Assembly (NCBI RefSeq): GCF_013403975.1
Contig: NZ_JABFDH010000004.1
Span: 434,001-498,000 of the forward strand
Direction: 5' to 3'
DNA: 64,000 bases
Origin: Winogradskyella ursingii
Lineage (GTDB): Bacteria > Bacteroidota > Bacteroidia > Flavobacteriales > Flavobacteriaceae
Below the pieces are notes generated by a model, which made no database searches, was not told the DNA's origin, and saw only the letters and a program-made list of their open reading frames with translations. The number at the start of each line of letters is the position of its first letter. The stretch's first letter is position 1. Below, in pieces: positions 16,117 through 24,681 of the stretch. Made by a program: the position numbers and the translations under genes.

Positions 16117-16316
16117 TGGAAAATACAATAAAAGTAGAGCGGGCCATTTTAAGTCTAACTCAAGACGAACTCGCTAAAAAAATTGGTGTTTCCAGACAGA
16201 CTATCAATTCCATTGAAGCCAATAGGTATGTCCCTTCAACAGTTTTGGCTTTAAAACTCTCAAATGTGTTTGGAAAACCAGTTAACGAATTTTTTAAATT
16301 AAGTGAAGATGATTAG
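16116..16316 (+). CDS. Small XRE-family transcriptional regulator
   Basis: A 66-residue protein that is almost entirely one helix-turn-helix domain (SLTQDELAKKIGVSRQTINSIEANRYVPS at ~13-41 in pieces), with the short tail ALKLSNVFGKPVNEFF. The QTINSIE recognition helix and length match the YozG/HigA-like mini-XRE regulators. It most likely represses its own operon, and the identical TATATTTGTCAT sites over the promoter and start codon upstream are suitable targets. It starts on the last base of the membrane protein's stop codon. Confidence 0.85.
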   Translation: MENTIKVERAILSLTQDELAKKIGVSRQTINSIEANRYVPSTVLALKLSNVFGKPVNEFFKLSEDD

Positions 16317-16339
16317 TTTAGTTCTCATGTTGATGCATT

Positions 16340-17017
16340 TTATTTTAGGATGTCTTTAAGTTTGGCCATTCCATTTGTAGCTGTTTCAGAAATGACGTTA
16401 AAATTTTTACCTCCTTCTATTGCAGGTTTAGGATCAATGTAATATATGGGTGTTTTTGACGGTACAAAATCCATTAAACCTGCTGCTGGATACACTTGCA
16501 TACTTGTTCCAATAATAACTAATATGTCTGCTGTGCTGCAAATTTCAGCTGCTTTTTCAATCATAGGAACCTCCTCCCCAAACCAAACTACATGTGGTCT
16601 TAATTGGTAGCCATTCTCACAAAGGTCACCAATATGTATATCTTCGGTCCAATCCCTAATATCATTTTCATCACCAGAACTTCTAATCTTACAAAGCTCT
16701 CCATGTAAATGAATGACTTCTGTACTACCTGCACGCTCATGCAAATTATCAACATTTTGAGTAATGATACTTACTTTGTAATCCGTTTCCAGTGCGGCTA
16801 AGTCCCTATGTGCTTGATTGGGATCAACTTCTTTGAGCTGTCGTCTACGTTTATTGTAGAAATCGAGCACCAGTTCAGGATTGCGCCTAAACCCTTCTGG
16901 AGTTGCTACTTGCATAACATCGTGCCCTTCCCATAATCCATCATGGTCCCTAAAAGTCTTTACGCCACTTTCGGCACTCATTCCAGCTCCAGTTAATACG
17001 ACAATGTGTTTTTTCAT
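16340..17017 (-). CDS. cobB: Sir2-type NAD-dependent protein deacylase
   Basis: A 225-residue sirtuin of the short class III type. NAD-binding GAGMSAESGVKTFR is at ~10-23, TQNVDNLH at ~86-93, the catalytic histidine at 105 (LHGEL), and GTSMQVYPAAGL near the C-terminus. Tyr54 and Arg57 (FYNKRR) match the acyl-pocket pair that favours succinyl/malonyl-lysine in SIRT5 and CobB. The small-domain zinc cysteines are not recognisable: between residues 106 and 140 there are only C109 and C133 and no CxxC pair. It removes acyl groups from lysines using NAD. It is a single gene, with the trmH gene divergent. Confidence 0.9.
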   Translation of the reverse strand: MKKHIVVLTGAGMSAESGVKTFRDHDGLWEGHDVMQVATPEGFRRNPELVLDFYNKRRRQLKEVDPNQAHRDLAALETDYKVSIITQNVDNLHERAGSTEVIHLHGELCKIRSSGDENDIRDWTEDIHIGDLCENGYQLRPHVVWFGEEVPMIEKAAEICSTADILVIIGTSMQVYPAAGLMDFVPSKTPIYYIDPKPAIEGGKNFNVISETATNGMAKLKDILK

Positions 17018-17169
17018 AGTTTAAAAATAAAAAATATACTGTCATAGTCGGTAGAGTAATGAAATCTTTTGAATTGATTAATATCATAACATGAAAATTG
17101 TCACGTCTTTTGTCCCTCGATCCTTGCAATGACCAATCAATTGTAATTTAGGTTTATTATTTTTGAAAT

Positions 17170-17826
17170 ATGCCAGACCTAAAACTTCTCAATCATCTGG
17201 AATCTTTTTTGACTGAAAATCGAAGAACGAGATTCGAAAAAGTGCTATCCCAACGTACCAAACATTTTACGGTAGCTACGGAAGACGTATATCAACTTCA
17301 TAACACCAGTGCAGTCCTGAGGTCGTGTGATGTGTTTGGTATTCAGGAGGCATATATTATTGAAGAAATCAATTCTAAAGAAATTGATAAGGAAATAGCA
17401 ATGGGTGCGCAGAAGTGGGTAGATCTCAATCGCTATAATAATGTAAAGTCTTGTATTTCAGACTTAAAAACTAAAGGCTACCAAATTGTGGCGACCTCAC
17501 CACACATAAATAGTGGTGAGTTAAATGATTTTGACATCACTAAAAAATCTTGTTTCTTTTTTGGACGAGAAACCGAAGGATTGTCCCAACAAGTTTTAGA
17601 TGAGGCAGATTGTTTTCTCAAAATACCGATGGTTGGATTTACCGAAAGTTTGAATATTTCAGTATCTGCAGCTATTGTGCTCCAACATGTGACTTCAAAA
17701 TTGAGAACCTCAAATGTCAAATGGGAGCTCTCTGAAAATGAAATTATAGAAAAACGTTTTGATTGGATTAAAAAAACACTTAAAAATTACGACGCTATTA
17801 TAGAGCGGTACCAATCTCAAACATAA
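17170..17826 (+). CDS. trmH: tRNA (guanosine-18-2'-O)-methyltransferase TrmH
   Basis: A 218-residue SPOUT methyltransferase. The three family motifs are present: HNTSAVLRSCD (~43-53), FFFGRETEGLS (~134-144) and IPMVGFTESLNISVSAAI (~157-174). The long N-terminal helical extension (LLNHLESFLTENRRTRFEKVL) and C-terminal helical tail match TrmH, which methylates G18 of tRNA, rather than RlmB. SAM binds in the C-terminal trefoil knot. The catalytic arginine is expected at the R of the first motif. The SRPBCC gene follows 43 bp downstream and may be co-transcribed. Confidence 0.88.
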   Translation: MPDLKLLNHLESFLTENRRTRFEKVLSQRTKHFTVATEDVYQLHNTSAVLRSCDVFGIQEAYIIEEINSKEIDKEIAMGAQKWVDLNRYNNVKSCISDLKTKGYQIVATSPHINSGELNDFDITKKSCFFFGRETEGLSQQVLDEADCFLKIPMVGFTESLNISVSAAIVLQHVTSKLRTSNVKWELSENEIIEKRFDWIKKTLKNYDAIIERYQSQT

Positions 17827-17869
17827 TTTTTTGTAAATTGAAAGACTAAATTTAAAAAAATAAGATGTT

Positions 17870-18400
17870 ATGTTGGTAGTGCTTTATATTGTTTTAGCCG
17901 TTATTGGGCTTGTAGTTCTATTAATGTTGATTGCTCCCAAAACCTACGATATTAGCCGAAATGTAATTGTAAATAGACCAATTTCAGAAGTGTTTGACTA
18001 TCTGAAATTCGTTAAGAACCAAGACGCATGGTCGCCATGGAAAAAGAAAGATCCAAACATGAAACAAGAGTATTTTGGAACAGATGGTGAAGTAGGCTTT
18101 GTGTCAAAATGGGAAGGTAATAAACAGGTAGGTACTGGAGAACAGGAAATCCTTTCCATTACAGAAAATAAATCAATAAACAGTCGACTTAGATTTTACA
18201 AACCTTGGAAGTCACAATCTGATGCCTATCTATCTGTTAAAGCAATAGATGCGAATACAACACATATAGTTTGGGGATTTTCTGGTGTTAATAAACCACC
18301 TTCAAATATTTTCTTTCTTTTTTTTAATATGGACAAAGCTGTTGGTAAGGATTTTGAAGAAGGTTTAGCAGAGTTAAAACGTATTCTAGAATCTAAATAA
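17870..18400 (+). CDS. Membrane-anchored SRPBCC (START-like) domain protein
   Basis: A 176-residue protein with one N-terminal membrane helix (~2-22) followed by an SRPBCC/polyketide-cyclase-like domain (ISRNVIVNRPISEVFDYLKF, then FVSKWEGNKQVGTGEQEIL, then HIVWGFSG). This fold makes a deep pocket for hydrophobic ligands; the ligand is unknown. The VOC protein gene follows 35 bp later and may share its transcript. Such SRPBCC and VOC genes are often neighbours in Bacteroidota, without a known joint function. Confidence 0.75.
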   Translation: MLVVLYIVLAVIGLVVLLMLIAPKTYDISRNVIVNRPISEVFDYLKFVKNQDAWSPWKKKDPNMKQEYFGTDGEVGFVSKWEGNKQVGTGEQEILSITENKSINSRLRFYKPWKSQSDAYLSVKAIDANTTHIVWGFSGVNKPPSNIFFLFFNMDKAVGKDFEEGLAELKRILESK

Positions 18401-18435
18401 CGTGTGTAAATAAATAACAATTAAACCTTATAACT

Positions 18436-18798
18436 ATGGTCGGATGGTTTGAAATTCCAGTAAATGACATGAAACGCGCGAGAAAATTTTACGAAACGGT
18501 TTTTAATGTCGAAATAAAAGAAATGGATTTTGATGGTATTTTAATGGGCTGGTTTCCTAATAATAATGATGGCTATGGTGCCACAGGGACTTTAATAAAA
18601 CAAGAGACTTATGTACCTAGTAAAGAAGGCACTTTGGTTTATTTTATGTCAGAAAATGTTCAGACAGAATTAGATAGAATTAAAGCTGCTGGTGGTACTA
18701 TTTATCAAGAAAAAACCAAAATTTCTGACGAATATGGTTATATGGGTGTTTTTATAGACACAGAAGGTAACCGAGTTGCGCTACATTCAAAAGACTAA
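18436..18798 (+). CDS. VOC family (glyoxalase-like) protein
   Basis: A 120-residue single vicinal-oxygen-chelate unit: GWFEIPVNDMKRARKFYETVF opens the first beta-alpha-beta-beta-beta motif (split here), and GVFIDTEGNRVALH closes the second. Metal-ligand positions normally occupied by His/Glu are not all evident, as in many VOC proteins with unknown substrate. It probably acts as a dimer in the cytoplasm. It is downstream of the SRPBCC gene and convergent with the gene at 18810. Confidence 0.8.
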   Translation: MVGWFEIPVNDMKRARKFYETVFNVEIKEMDFDGILMGWFPNNNDGYGATGTLIKQETYVPSKEGTLVYFMSENVQTELDRIKAAGGTIYQEKTKISDEYGYMGVFIDTEGNRVALHSKD

Positions 18799-18809
18799 TT
18801 GAAATCTAT

Positions 18810-19616
18810 TTAAGCTTTATCTTTTTTGTTTTTGCCTCTGTCTTTATTTCGACTGATCACTTTGTACTCTTCATAACATTCACTTATGGCATCAAGCATC
18901 TGAAGGTCATTGGCAGTATTTATAAAGTCTTTAGAATAATTGCATTGATTCACAATTTCATCTAAGTCGTACTTAGTAACTTGTAATAAAACCATGAGCA
19001 TTTCCCGGTCAAAACGTTTGGCGAGTTGATTTCTTATTTCGTCATCCTCTTTCATTTTTCTCAGCTTTCGCATTTCATTTGGCTTTTTACCAAACATATT
19101 ATATAAGAAATCTGCAGGATTAAAAATTGCACCTAAAACTTTGGTTGCTATATTAGGTTGTCCCGCTTCATAGCCTTGACCTGGCAGGCCAGAAATACGA
19201 TAACGGTTGTTGGATGTGATAGGAATTTGCTTCATGTCCACTTCCAAATAACCAGTAAGTTTTAGTTGGTTTACGGTCACTTCTTCTAGAGCTAATGCTA
19301 ATTCGGTCATTTCTATTTCAGTATTCCCAAATTTTAACCAGTCATTGGTTACTCGTACTTTTATTGATTTATAACCTAAATACGAAAGATGAAGTGTATC
19401 ATTAGCTTGTGCTCTTATTTCAAACTCACCATTGTCATTGGTGGAAGTTCCGACGACTTGATTAATGTTCACGATATTCACTTCACTTAAAGGTTGGGTA
19501 GTCGTAGAACTGATGATGGTACCTTTAACTCTAGTGGGATTAGTCGTGTTTGTACTGTCTTGACCATAACCGTAAGTTGTAGCAAAACATAAGAATAAAA
19601 TATATAAATAGCGCAT
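18810..19616 (-). CDS. Secreted protein with N-terminal carboxypeptidase-regulatory-like domain
   Basis: A 268-residue protein from the ATG at complement 19614-19616; an ATG five codons earlier is possible, but this start gives a tidier signal peptide ending GYGQ. Residues ~30-115 are a CarboxypepD_reg-like beta-sandwich (VKGTIISSTTTQPLSEVNIV, then DTLHLSYLGYKSIKVRV), the module that also caps TonB receptors. The C-terminal half is helical with the tract MFGKKPNEMRKLRKMKEDDE and no membrane barrel, a plan seen in many Flavobacteriia orphans. It is probably periplasmic or surface associated; the role is unknown. Confidence 0.75.
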   Translation of the reverse strand: MRYLYILFLCFATTYGYGQDSTNTTNPTRVKGTIISSTTTQPLSEVNIVNINQVVGTSTNDNGEFEIRAQANDTLHLSYLGYKSIKVRVTNDWLKFGNTEIEMTELALALEEVTVNQLKLTGYLEVDMKQIPITSNNRYRISGLPGQGYEAGQPNIATKVLGAIFNPADFLYNMFGKKPNEMRKLRKMKEDDEIRNQLAKRFDREMLMVLLQVTKYDLDEIVNQCNYSKDFINTANDLQMLDAISECYEEYKVISRNKDRGKNKKDKA

Positions 19617-19719
19617 TTTTCTCTCTAACATCGTAAAAGTAATAAACTAAACGGATTTAGCATATTGCTATGTAAGATTTGACTTAATATTAACAAGACT
19701 AAAGCAAAGACCAAACCAA

Positions 19720-19774
19720 AAATTCCAAATTCCAAAACAATGAATAACTTCAATGTCTTTAGAATTTGGAATTT
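19720..19774 (-). terminator. Probable terminator of the DEAD-box helicase gene
   Basis: AAATTCCAAATTC (19720-19732) and GAATTTGGAATTT (19762-19774) form a perfect 13-bp inverted repeat with a 29-base loop. On the helicase transcript the second arm is followed by a T run (ATTTTTGG). The loop is long for an ideal terminator. Confidence 0.5.
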
Positions 19775-19795
19775 ATATTTTTAGTATTTTAAAAA

Positions 19796-21667
19796 TTACT
19801 TTCTTCTCGAACGTCTCGGTCGATCCGAACCAGAGTTGCTCGTTTCCGCAGAGCGTCTTCCTCCTCTAGAATCTCCAGAATCAGAACGTCTGCTGCGTCT
19901 ATCGCTTCGGTTTCCTGAACCTGAATTAGAGCTTTCGCTTCTACGGCTGCGTCTTTCGCCTCTAGGCTTGTCATCGCGTCTGCGACCTCCACCTCCAGAG
20001 CGTCTATCGTTTCCACCACGACCGCGACCGCGTCCGCCACTTCTGCCACCACGACCTTTGTCTTCGCTAACTTCTACGTTTACAAAGCGACCTTCGTGCT
20101 TAAAGTCCGTAAAGTATGCCAAGACTTTTTCCTGCAGCCCTTTTTCTGTGTTGAAAAATGAAAAACTATCCTTTACATCTACTTTAAAGACATCATCTCT
20201 GCCTAATTCTAATTGTTCTTTTAAGAAATCTTTCAACTTCATCCAATCGAAACCGTCCTTACTTCCAACATTAATAAAGTATCTAGAATCGTTTGACGAC
20301 TGGCCATAATCACGTCCACCATCTCTTTCGCTTCCGCGAGAATCCACCGTGCCTAAATCTTTCGATTTGTCGTAATAGTTAAAGAAACGGTCAAATTCCA
20401 CTGAGAAGAATTTTTTAATCAAATCTTCTTTTTCAGTATCCTTAAAGAGTTCATTGATGCTTTCAATGTACTTGTCAATCTCTTCGCTTGGTTCTGTTGT
20501 ATGGATTTTATTTGCTAAAGACATCAACTGAACTTCAACAATAGCCATTCCCGAAGGAATTTCTTTTTGTTCAAACTGCTTTTTAATGATGCGCTCAATA
20601 CTTTTTATCTTGCGCAATTCACTTTTTGAAACTATCACCATGGAAACACCTGTTTTACCAGCACGACCTGTACGGCCAGAACGGTGTGTATAGGTTTCAA
20701 TTTCATCTGGTAATTGGTAGTTGATCACGTGCGTAATATCATCCACATCAATACCACGAGCAGCAACATCTGTTGCAACCAGCATTTGTATTTGTTTGTT
20801 TCTGAAAGACTTCATCACCAAATCACGTTGGTTCTGACTTAAATCTCCGTGTAATGCTCCAGCGCTGTATCCATCTTCCACCAATTTTTCAGCTACTTTT
20901 TGGGTATCGCGTTTTGTTCTACAGAAAATCACTGAAAAGATATCAGGATTAGCATCTGCCAAACGCTTTAACGCTTGGTAACGGTCTCTGGCATTTACTA
21001 AATAATACTCGTGAGAAACGGTATCTGTACTTTCGTTTTTGTTTCCTACTGTGATTTCAATAGGGTCAAACATAAATTTCTTTGCAATGGTCGATACCTC
21101 TTTTGGCATTGTTGCCGAAAACAACCACGTACTCTTACCTTCTGGAGTATGCGATAAAATATCTGTGATATCCTCATAGAATCCCATATTCAACATTTCA
21201 TCAGCTTCATCTAAAACTGCATATTCAATTTTAGAAATATCAACCAATTTACGGCTAATCATATCTTTCATACGACCAGGAGTCGCAACGATAATCTGTG
21301 CTCCACGCTTTACTTGTCTGGCTTGGTCTGTAATACTTGCACCACCATAAATAGCGGTAACGTTTAAGCCTTTGCAATATTTACCATATTGCTGAAGCTC
21401 GTTAGTAATCTGAAGACAAAGCTCTCGTGTTGGTGATAAGATTAATCCTTGTGTGGTTCTGCTATCAATATCGATTTGTTGCAACATCGGAAACCCGAAT
21501 GCTGCTGTTTTACCAGTTCCTGTTTGTGCTAACGCGACTAAATCACGTTCTTTTTCCAATAAAATAGGAATGGCTTTTTCTTGTACATCACTTGGAGTTT
21601 CAAATCCAAGATCGGTAATGGCGCGCAATAGGTCTTCATTGAGACCCAATTCTTTGAATGTGCTCAT
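19796..21667 (-). CDS. DEAD-box RNA helicase with DbpA-type RNA-binding domain and RGG tail
   Basis: A 623-residue ATP-dependent RNA helicase. The Q-motif region opens the protein (FKELGLNEDLLRAI). AQTGTGKT is at 47-54, PTRELCLQ at ~79-86, DEAD at 153-156, SAT at 184-186, and the second RecA domain carries DVAARGIDVDD and HRSGRTGRAGKTG. Residues ~460-540 (YFINVGSKDGFDWMKLKDFL) form a DbpA/CsdA-like RNA-binding domain. The last ~75 residues are a low-complexity RGG/RS tail that gives the local high GC. Such helicases assist ribosome assembly and mRNA turnover, especially in the cold. A structured leader of ~130 bases (21668-21796) precedes the start. Confidence 0.93.
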   Translation of the reverse strand: MSTFKELGLNEDLLRAITDLGFETPSDVQEKAIPILLEKERDLVALAQTGTGKTAAFGFPMLQQIDIDSRTTQGLILSPTRELCLQITNELQQYGKYCKGLNVTAIYGGASITDQARQVKRGAQIIVATPGRMKDMISRKLVDISKIEYAVLDEADEMLNMGFYEDITDILSHTPEGKSTWLFSATMPKEVSTIAKKFMFDPIEITVGNKNESTDTVSHEYYLVNARDRYQALKRLADANPDIFSVIFCRTKRDTQKVAEKLVEDGYSAGALHGDLSQNQRDLVMKSFRNKQIQMLVATDVAARGIDVDDITHVINYQLPDEIETYTHRSGRTGRAGKTGVSMVIVSKSELRKIKSIERIIKKQFEQKEIPSGMAIVEVQLMSLANKIHTTEPSEEIDKYIESINELFKDTEKEDLIKKFFSVEFDRFFNYYDKSKDLGTVDSRGSERDGGRDYGQSSNDSRYFINVGSKDGFDWMKLKDFLKEQLELGRDDVFKVDVKDSFSFFNTEKGLQEKVLAYFTDFKHEGRFVNVEVSEDKGRGGRSGGRGRGRGGNDRRSGGGGRRRDDKPRGERRSRRSESSNSGSGNRSDRRSRRSDSGDSRGGRRSAETSNSGSDRPRRSRRK

Positions 21668-21796
21668 TGTTTAATTTAAGTATTCGATTATGTTATGCAG
21701 TGTTGCAATAGAAGGGAATCGACATACTTAAACCTAAACTTCTGGCAACACATCCTCACGCTGAGGAGTATTCAAAATTCAGTCTTCTGAATTTCA
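21668..21796 (-). promoter_or_regulatory. Structured 5' leader of the DEAD-box helicase mRNA, possible pseudoknot
   Basis: Four helices can form in transcript order. They are an 8-bp hairpin AAATTCAG / CTGAATTT (21775-21794), CCTCA / TGAGG (21754-21766), GTGTTGC with GCAACAC (21745-21751 with 21700-21706), and a 14-bp helix TTAAGTAT+TCGATT with AATCGA+ATACTTAA (21676-21689 with 21717-21731, one bulge). The last two interleave, so they are either an H-type pseudoknot or mutually exclusive. The long helix ends nine bases before the start codon. This suggests autoregulation or temperature control; the function is inferred. Confidence 0.55.
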
Positions 21797-21801
21797 AGCC
21801 G

Positions 21802-21809
21802 CAAAGGTA
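21802..21809 (-). promoter_or_regulatory. Candidate -7 promoter element of the helicase gene
   Basis: The minus strand reads TACCTTTG, a good TAnnTTTG match. Transcription would begin near 21796, exactly at the base of the first leader hairpin, which supports both calls. The -33 box is weak. Confidence 0.5.
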
Positions 21810-21887
21810 AGTTATTTAATTGGATTAATCACTATTAACTAATTGTGTTGAATTTCAGCAAGTTATATGGAGTGCAGTTATAAACTT

Positions 21888-23096
21888 TTAAAATATTGTA
21901 TAACCAAGAAACAAAGAAATGTTGGTGAATTTAGCCTTTGTTGTTGCTCCATTACCACTTAAGGTTCTGTTAAAATGATATCGAAGTTCTAAACTATACT
22001 TATCATCCAATTTATACCCTGTGCCAACTGATGCGTTTGAATGAAATTCTTTGGCGCTAAATCTTTCTACACCATCACTTTTAAAAGAGGTGTCCAAATT
22101 ATAATCAAATACAAAAGCGGCATTGATAAATATTTTGGAAGAGTTGCTAAGAAAAAAATAATGCTTAATGCCAAGTGGTATTTCAATGGATGTGTATTCT
22201 GCCGAAACAGAAATCTCTCTTGGGTTTGTAGAGTTGGTTACTCTTATATCTTCCGAGTTGAAACTCTGGTAAGTGGGTTCCGCAAAAATTGCCCATTTGC
22301 TGTTATTAAATGGGAGCACAAACTCAAACTCTACTCCAAATTTGAAGTTCAAATCGTCTTTAAAAGTAAAGTTTCCGATAGAGGATATGCTAGTATATTC
22401 TAAACTAGAGTTGCCCAAACCAGGCTTTAAAATAAGGTTAAATAATCCTTTGTGTGTATTCTCTTGAAAATTAGTGATTGTCACATTTTTACAGCTGTTA
22501 TAATCTACAAAAAGAGAAACTAAGCTATTCTTTTTATACTTTAAATTTTCAATTCTATTAAAATTCAAATCCTCGCACAATAGATCGTTAAGTAATTGTT
22601 GTTTGAATCTTACATTCTCTGCGATTTTACCATCATCTGTTTTGTATCTTTTATAAATTAATTGCTCTATATCTGAGCTATTGAGATTATAAAAAAACCG
22701 TTCTAAATTTCCTTCATTGTAAACGTATAAACTAGCTTTTCCTTCGACTAAAACTTTTAAGAATAATTGTTCGGTTCTAAATTTTGGGTTTCTACTTTCG
22801 TCAAAATTTCCACTAATATCACCAGACCTATCGATCTCCACAGTACTTCTTAGATACTTTGAAGTATTAATTATCCCAAATTCTTTTACGGATTCAATCT
22901 TCTTTGTCTCAATTTCATCATTTTTTGATAATTTATATTGAAAGCTTTTGGGATTGTTTGCCCAATCTTCATTTTTTATTAAACATTCTGTTTTATCACC
23001 AGAATTAGTTACAAAATATCCTTTTTCGAATGTTATTTGTGAATACGAATTTATACAGCATACTATCGCTATAATAAGTGTTAGCTTTTTTTTCAT
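21888..23096 (-). CDS. Outer-membrane beta-barrel protein, unknown function
   Basis: A 402-residue exported protein with a signal peptide ending NSYSQ (residue ~19). The N-terminal ~200 residues are a soluble mixed domain (KGYFVTNSGDKTECLIKNED). From ~205 on, alternating aromatic/hydrophobic strands (GLFNLILKPGLGNSSLEY, then FKFGVEFEFVLPF, then YSLELRYHFNRTLSG) and a C-terminal strand ending LFLGYTIF indicate a PorT-like barrel. This layout is common in Bacteroidota. The substrate is unknown and the gene stands alone between the helicase and a VOC gene. Confidence 0.7.
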   Translation of the reverse strand: MKKKLTLIIAIVCCINSYSQITFEKGYFVTNSGDKTECLIKNEDWANNPKSFQYKLSKNDEIETKKIESVKEFGIINTSKYLRSTVEIDRSGDISGNFDESRNPKFRTEQLFLKVLVEGKASLYVYNEGNLERFFYNLNSSDIEQLIYKRYKTDDGKIAENVRFKQQLLNDLLCEDLNFNRIENLKYKKNSLVSLFVDYNSCKNVTITNFQENTHKGLFNLILKPGLGNSSLEYTSISSIGNFTFKDDLNFKFGVEFEFVLPFNNSKWAIFAEPTYQSFNSEDIRVTNSTNPREISVSAEYTSIEIPLGIKHYFFLSNSSKIFINAAFVFDYNLDTSFKSDGVERFSAKEFHSNASVGTGYKLDDKYSLELRYHFNRTLSGNGATTKAKFTNISLFLGYTIF

Positions 23097-23396
23097 TGTT
23101 TTAGAGCGTAATTGATTTGTTGAATTGAATTTTATAATAGTTGTCTACTTCCTGGTGATTTAAAAAAATAAACAAGAAGCAAAATAGATAATTATTATCA
23201 TGTAGGAGGTAAATCTTACATTTTTTTTAAATATCTCTTGCGTCAATTTCTTAACTCGATGATCAGGATTTGTAATTATTAAAGAAGAAATACCTGGAAT
23301 TTATTTATTATAACCTTGGTGTTAATATTGATTTTATTTTCAGCTAATCTTTTGTGTTGTCCGAATATTATTGAATCAATGATTTCAATAATTTGA
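23097..23396. other. 300-bp AT-rich intergenic stretch
   Basis: It lies between the start of the barrel protein and the stop of the VOC gene at 23397. A short open frame at 23279-23464 runs into the VOC gene in another frame and is not credible. I see no hairpin, repeat or RNA gene here. Confidence 0.5.
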
Positions 23397-23780
23397 TTAA
23401 CCCGCATTATTAACCTCAACCCAATACCCATCTGGATCTTTAAAATACACTTGTTGGATGCCATCCTTTCTTACATAAACTTTGTTCGGGATGCCAGGCC
23501 AATCTGAATATTCTATATTTAAAGTTTCTAAGTGTTTTACAAAGGAATCAATATCAGAAGTTGATAAAGCAAAATGAACGGCCTTATCTGTTTTGATTGC
23601 AGAATCCGGTCTAGGAATCAGGTGTAATTGTTTATTTTCTCCTAAAGAAAGCCATCTGGTTTTAGAGTTGGAAGCTGTATTTTCAATTTCCTTGAGATGA
23701 AATACTTTTTGGTAAAATTTAATAGAGATGTTGACATCTTTTACAGAAAGCGCAATATGGTTGAATGAAAAAGTAAGCAT
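23397..23780 (-). CDS. VOC family (glyoxalase-like) protein
   Basis: A 127-residue single VOC domain. FNHIALSVKDVNISIKFYQKVF opens the fold (split here), H57 lies in the middle strand (QLHLIPRP), and YFKDPDGYWVEV closes the module with the glutamate that often binds metal. The pattern is closer to true glyoxalase-type proteins than the VOC protein at 18436. Substrate unknown, cytoplasmic. The esterase gene upstream (23813-24649) ends 32 bp before it in the same direction, so the pair may be one transcript. Confidence 0.82.
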   Translation of the reverse strand: MLTFSFNHIALSVKDVNISIKFYQKVFHLKEIENTASNSKTRWLSLGENKQLHLIPRPDSAIKTDKAVHFALSTSDIDSFVKHLETLNIEYSDWPGIPNKVYVRKDGIQQVYFKDPDGYWVEVNNAG

Positions 23781-23812
23781 GCAGGTGAATTTTTAGTTTA
23801 AATCATGACTTA

Positions 23813-24649
23813 TTAATTGGCTTGCTTCTCAAACAACATTTCAAAAGCCTTATAAACTGCCAAATGTAAAGCATCACCATGATCCTGTTTTTCAAAAAAC
23901 TTGAAGTGTAATTTGGTGTTTTCTTTAGCGTTAGCTTTTAATGTTGTAAAAAGAGTTTTTGCATCACGTTCCATAATATCTCCTTCTTTGCCCACTCCAA
24001 TAAAAATTTTCTTTTCAGTTATATGTTCTTTGGGTTTCAATTTTAGAATGGATTGGTTATCCCACCATAAACTAGGACTAACTATAATGTAATTATCAAA
24101 TAAATCTGGTGTTGTATAGAGTATTTCTGTTGCCAACAAGCCTCCCAGAGATTGCCCAATGATGGTTTTTTCTTCAGTGACTTTGTAATTTGCATCAATA
24201 TAGGGCTGCAGCTCGGTTTCAATAAACTCAATAAATTTTTTTGAGCTTCCAGTACTTGGAAAATCTTTTTTGTCTTGTGCTATTGTTGTCGGATAAGTAA
24301 AATCACGTCTTCTATCAACGTTGGCTATGCCTACAACGATAGATTTTGGTAACATATTAACCCAAGAAAATGAACCAAATTGTACGATACCAGTTATATG
24401 AATAAAATCCTCCTCTATTGAGCCATCGAGCAAATAAATAACAGGATAGGTTGTGGTAGCATTAGCTTTATAGGTTTGGGGTAGGTAGATGTTTAGTATT
24501 CGATCTTCATCTAAAATATTTGAATGTATCGTTACAGTTTCACCAATGGTAAGTGGTTGTTTGGTGGTTTTTCCTGTTTTGGCTTGCCCATTTATTTGAT
24601 GTACTATCAAAAGCTGTAAACAAATGAAAAAGTAGATTTTAAACTTCAT
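23813..24649 (-). CDS. Secreted esterase of the enterochelin esterase / EstD family
   Basis: A 278-residue alpha/beta hydrolase (PF00756 type) with a signal peptide ending QINGQ. The oxyanion-side YPVIYLLDGS is at ~68-77, the nucleophile elbow GQSLGG near residue 165, and the catalytic histidine is probably in FEKQDHGDALHLAVYKA near the C-terminus. Family members cleave siderophore lactones, formylglutathione or acyl esters. No siderophore genes are nearby, so the substrate is open. It probably acts in the periplasm. Confidence 0.82.
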   Translation of the reverse strand: MKFKIYFFICLQLLIVHQINGQAKTGKTTKQPLTIGETVTIHSNILDEDRILNIYLPQTYKANATTTYPVIYLLDGSIEEDFIHITGIVQFGSFSWVNMLPKSIVVGIANVDRRRDFTYPTTIAQDKKDFPSTGSSKKFIEFIETELQPYIDANYKVTEEKTIIGQSLGGLLATEILYTTPDLFDNYIIVSPSLWWDNQSILKLKPKEHITEKKIFIGVGKEGDIMERDAKTLFTTLKANAKENTKLHFKFFEKQDHGDALHLAVYKAFEMLFEKQAN

Positions 24650-24681
24650 TATTTAGTGGGTATATAATGCTAAAATATACA

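Noticed and set aside
19789..20309. Long open frames on both strands over the helicase C-terminus
   Set aside because: They are alternative-frame shadows of the low-complexity RGG tail, whose GC-rich repeats lack stops in several frames.
23279..23464. Short frame between the barrel gene and the VOC gene
   Set aside because: It overlaps the VOC gene in another frame and has no family resemblance.
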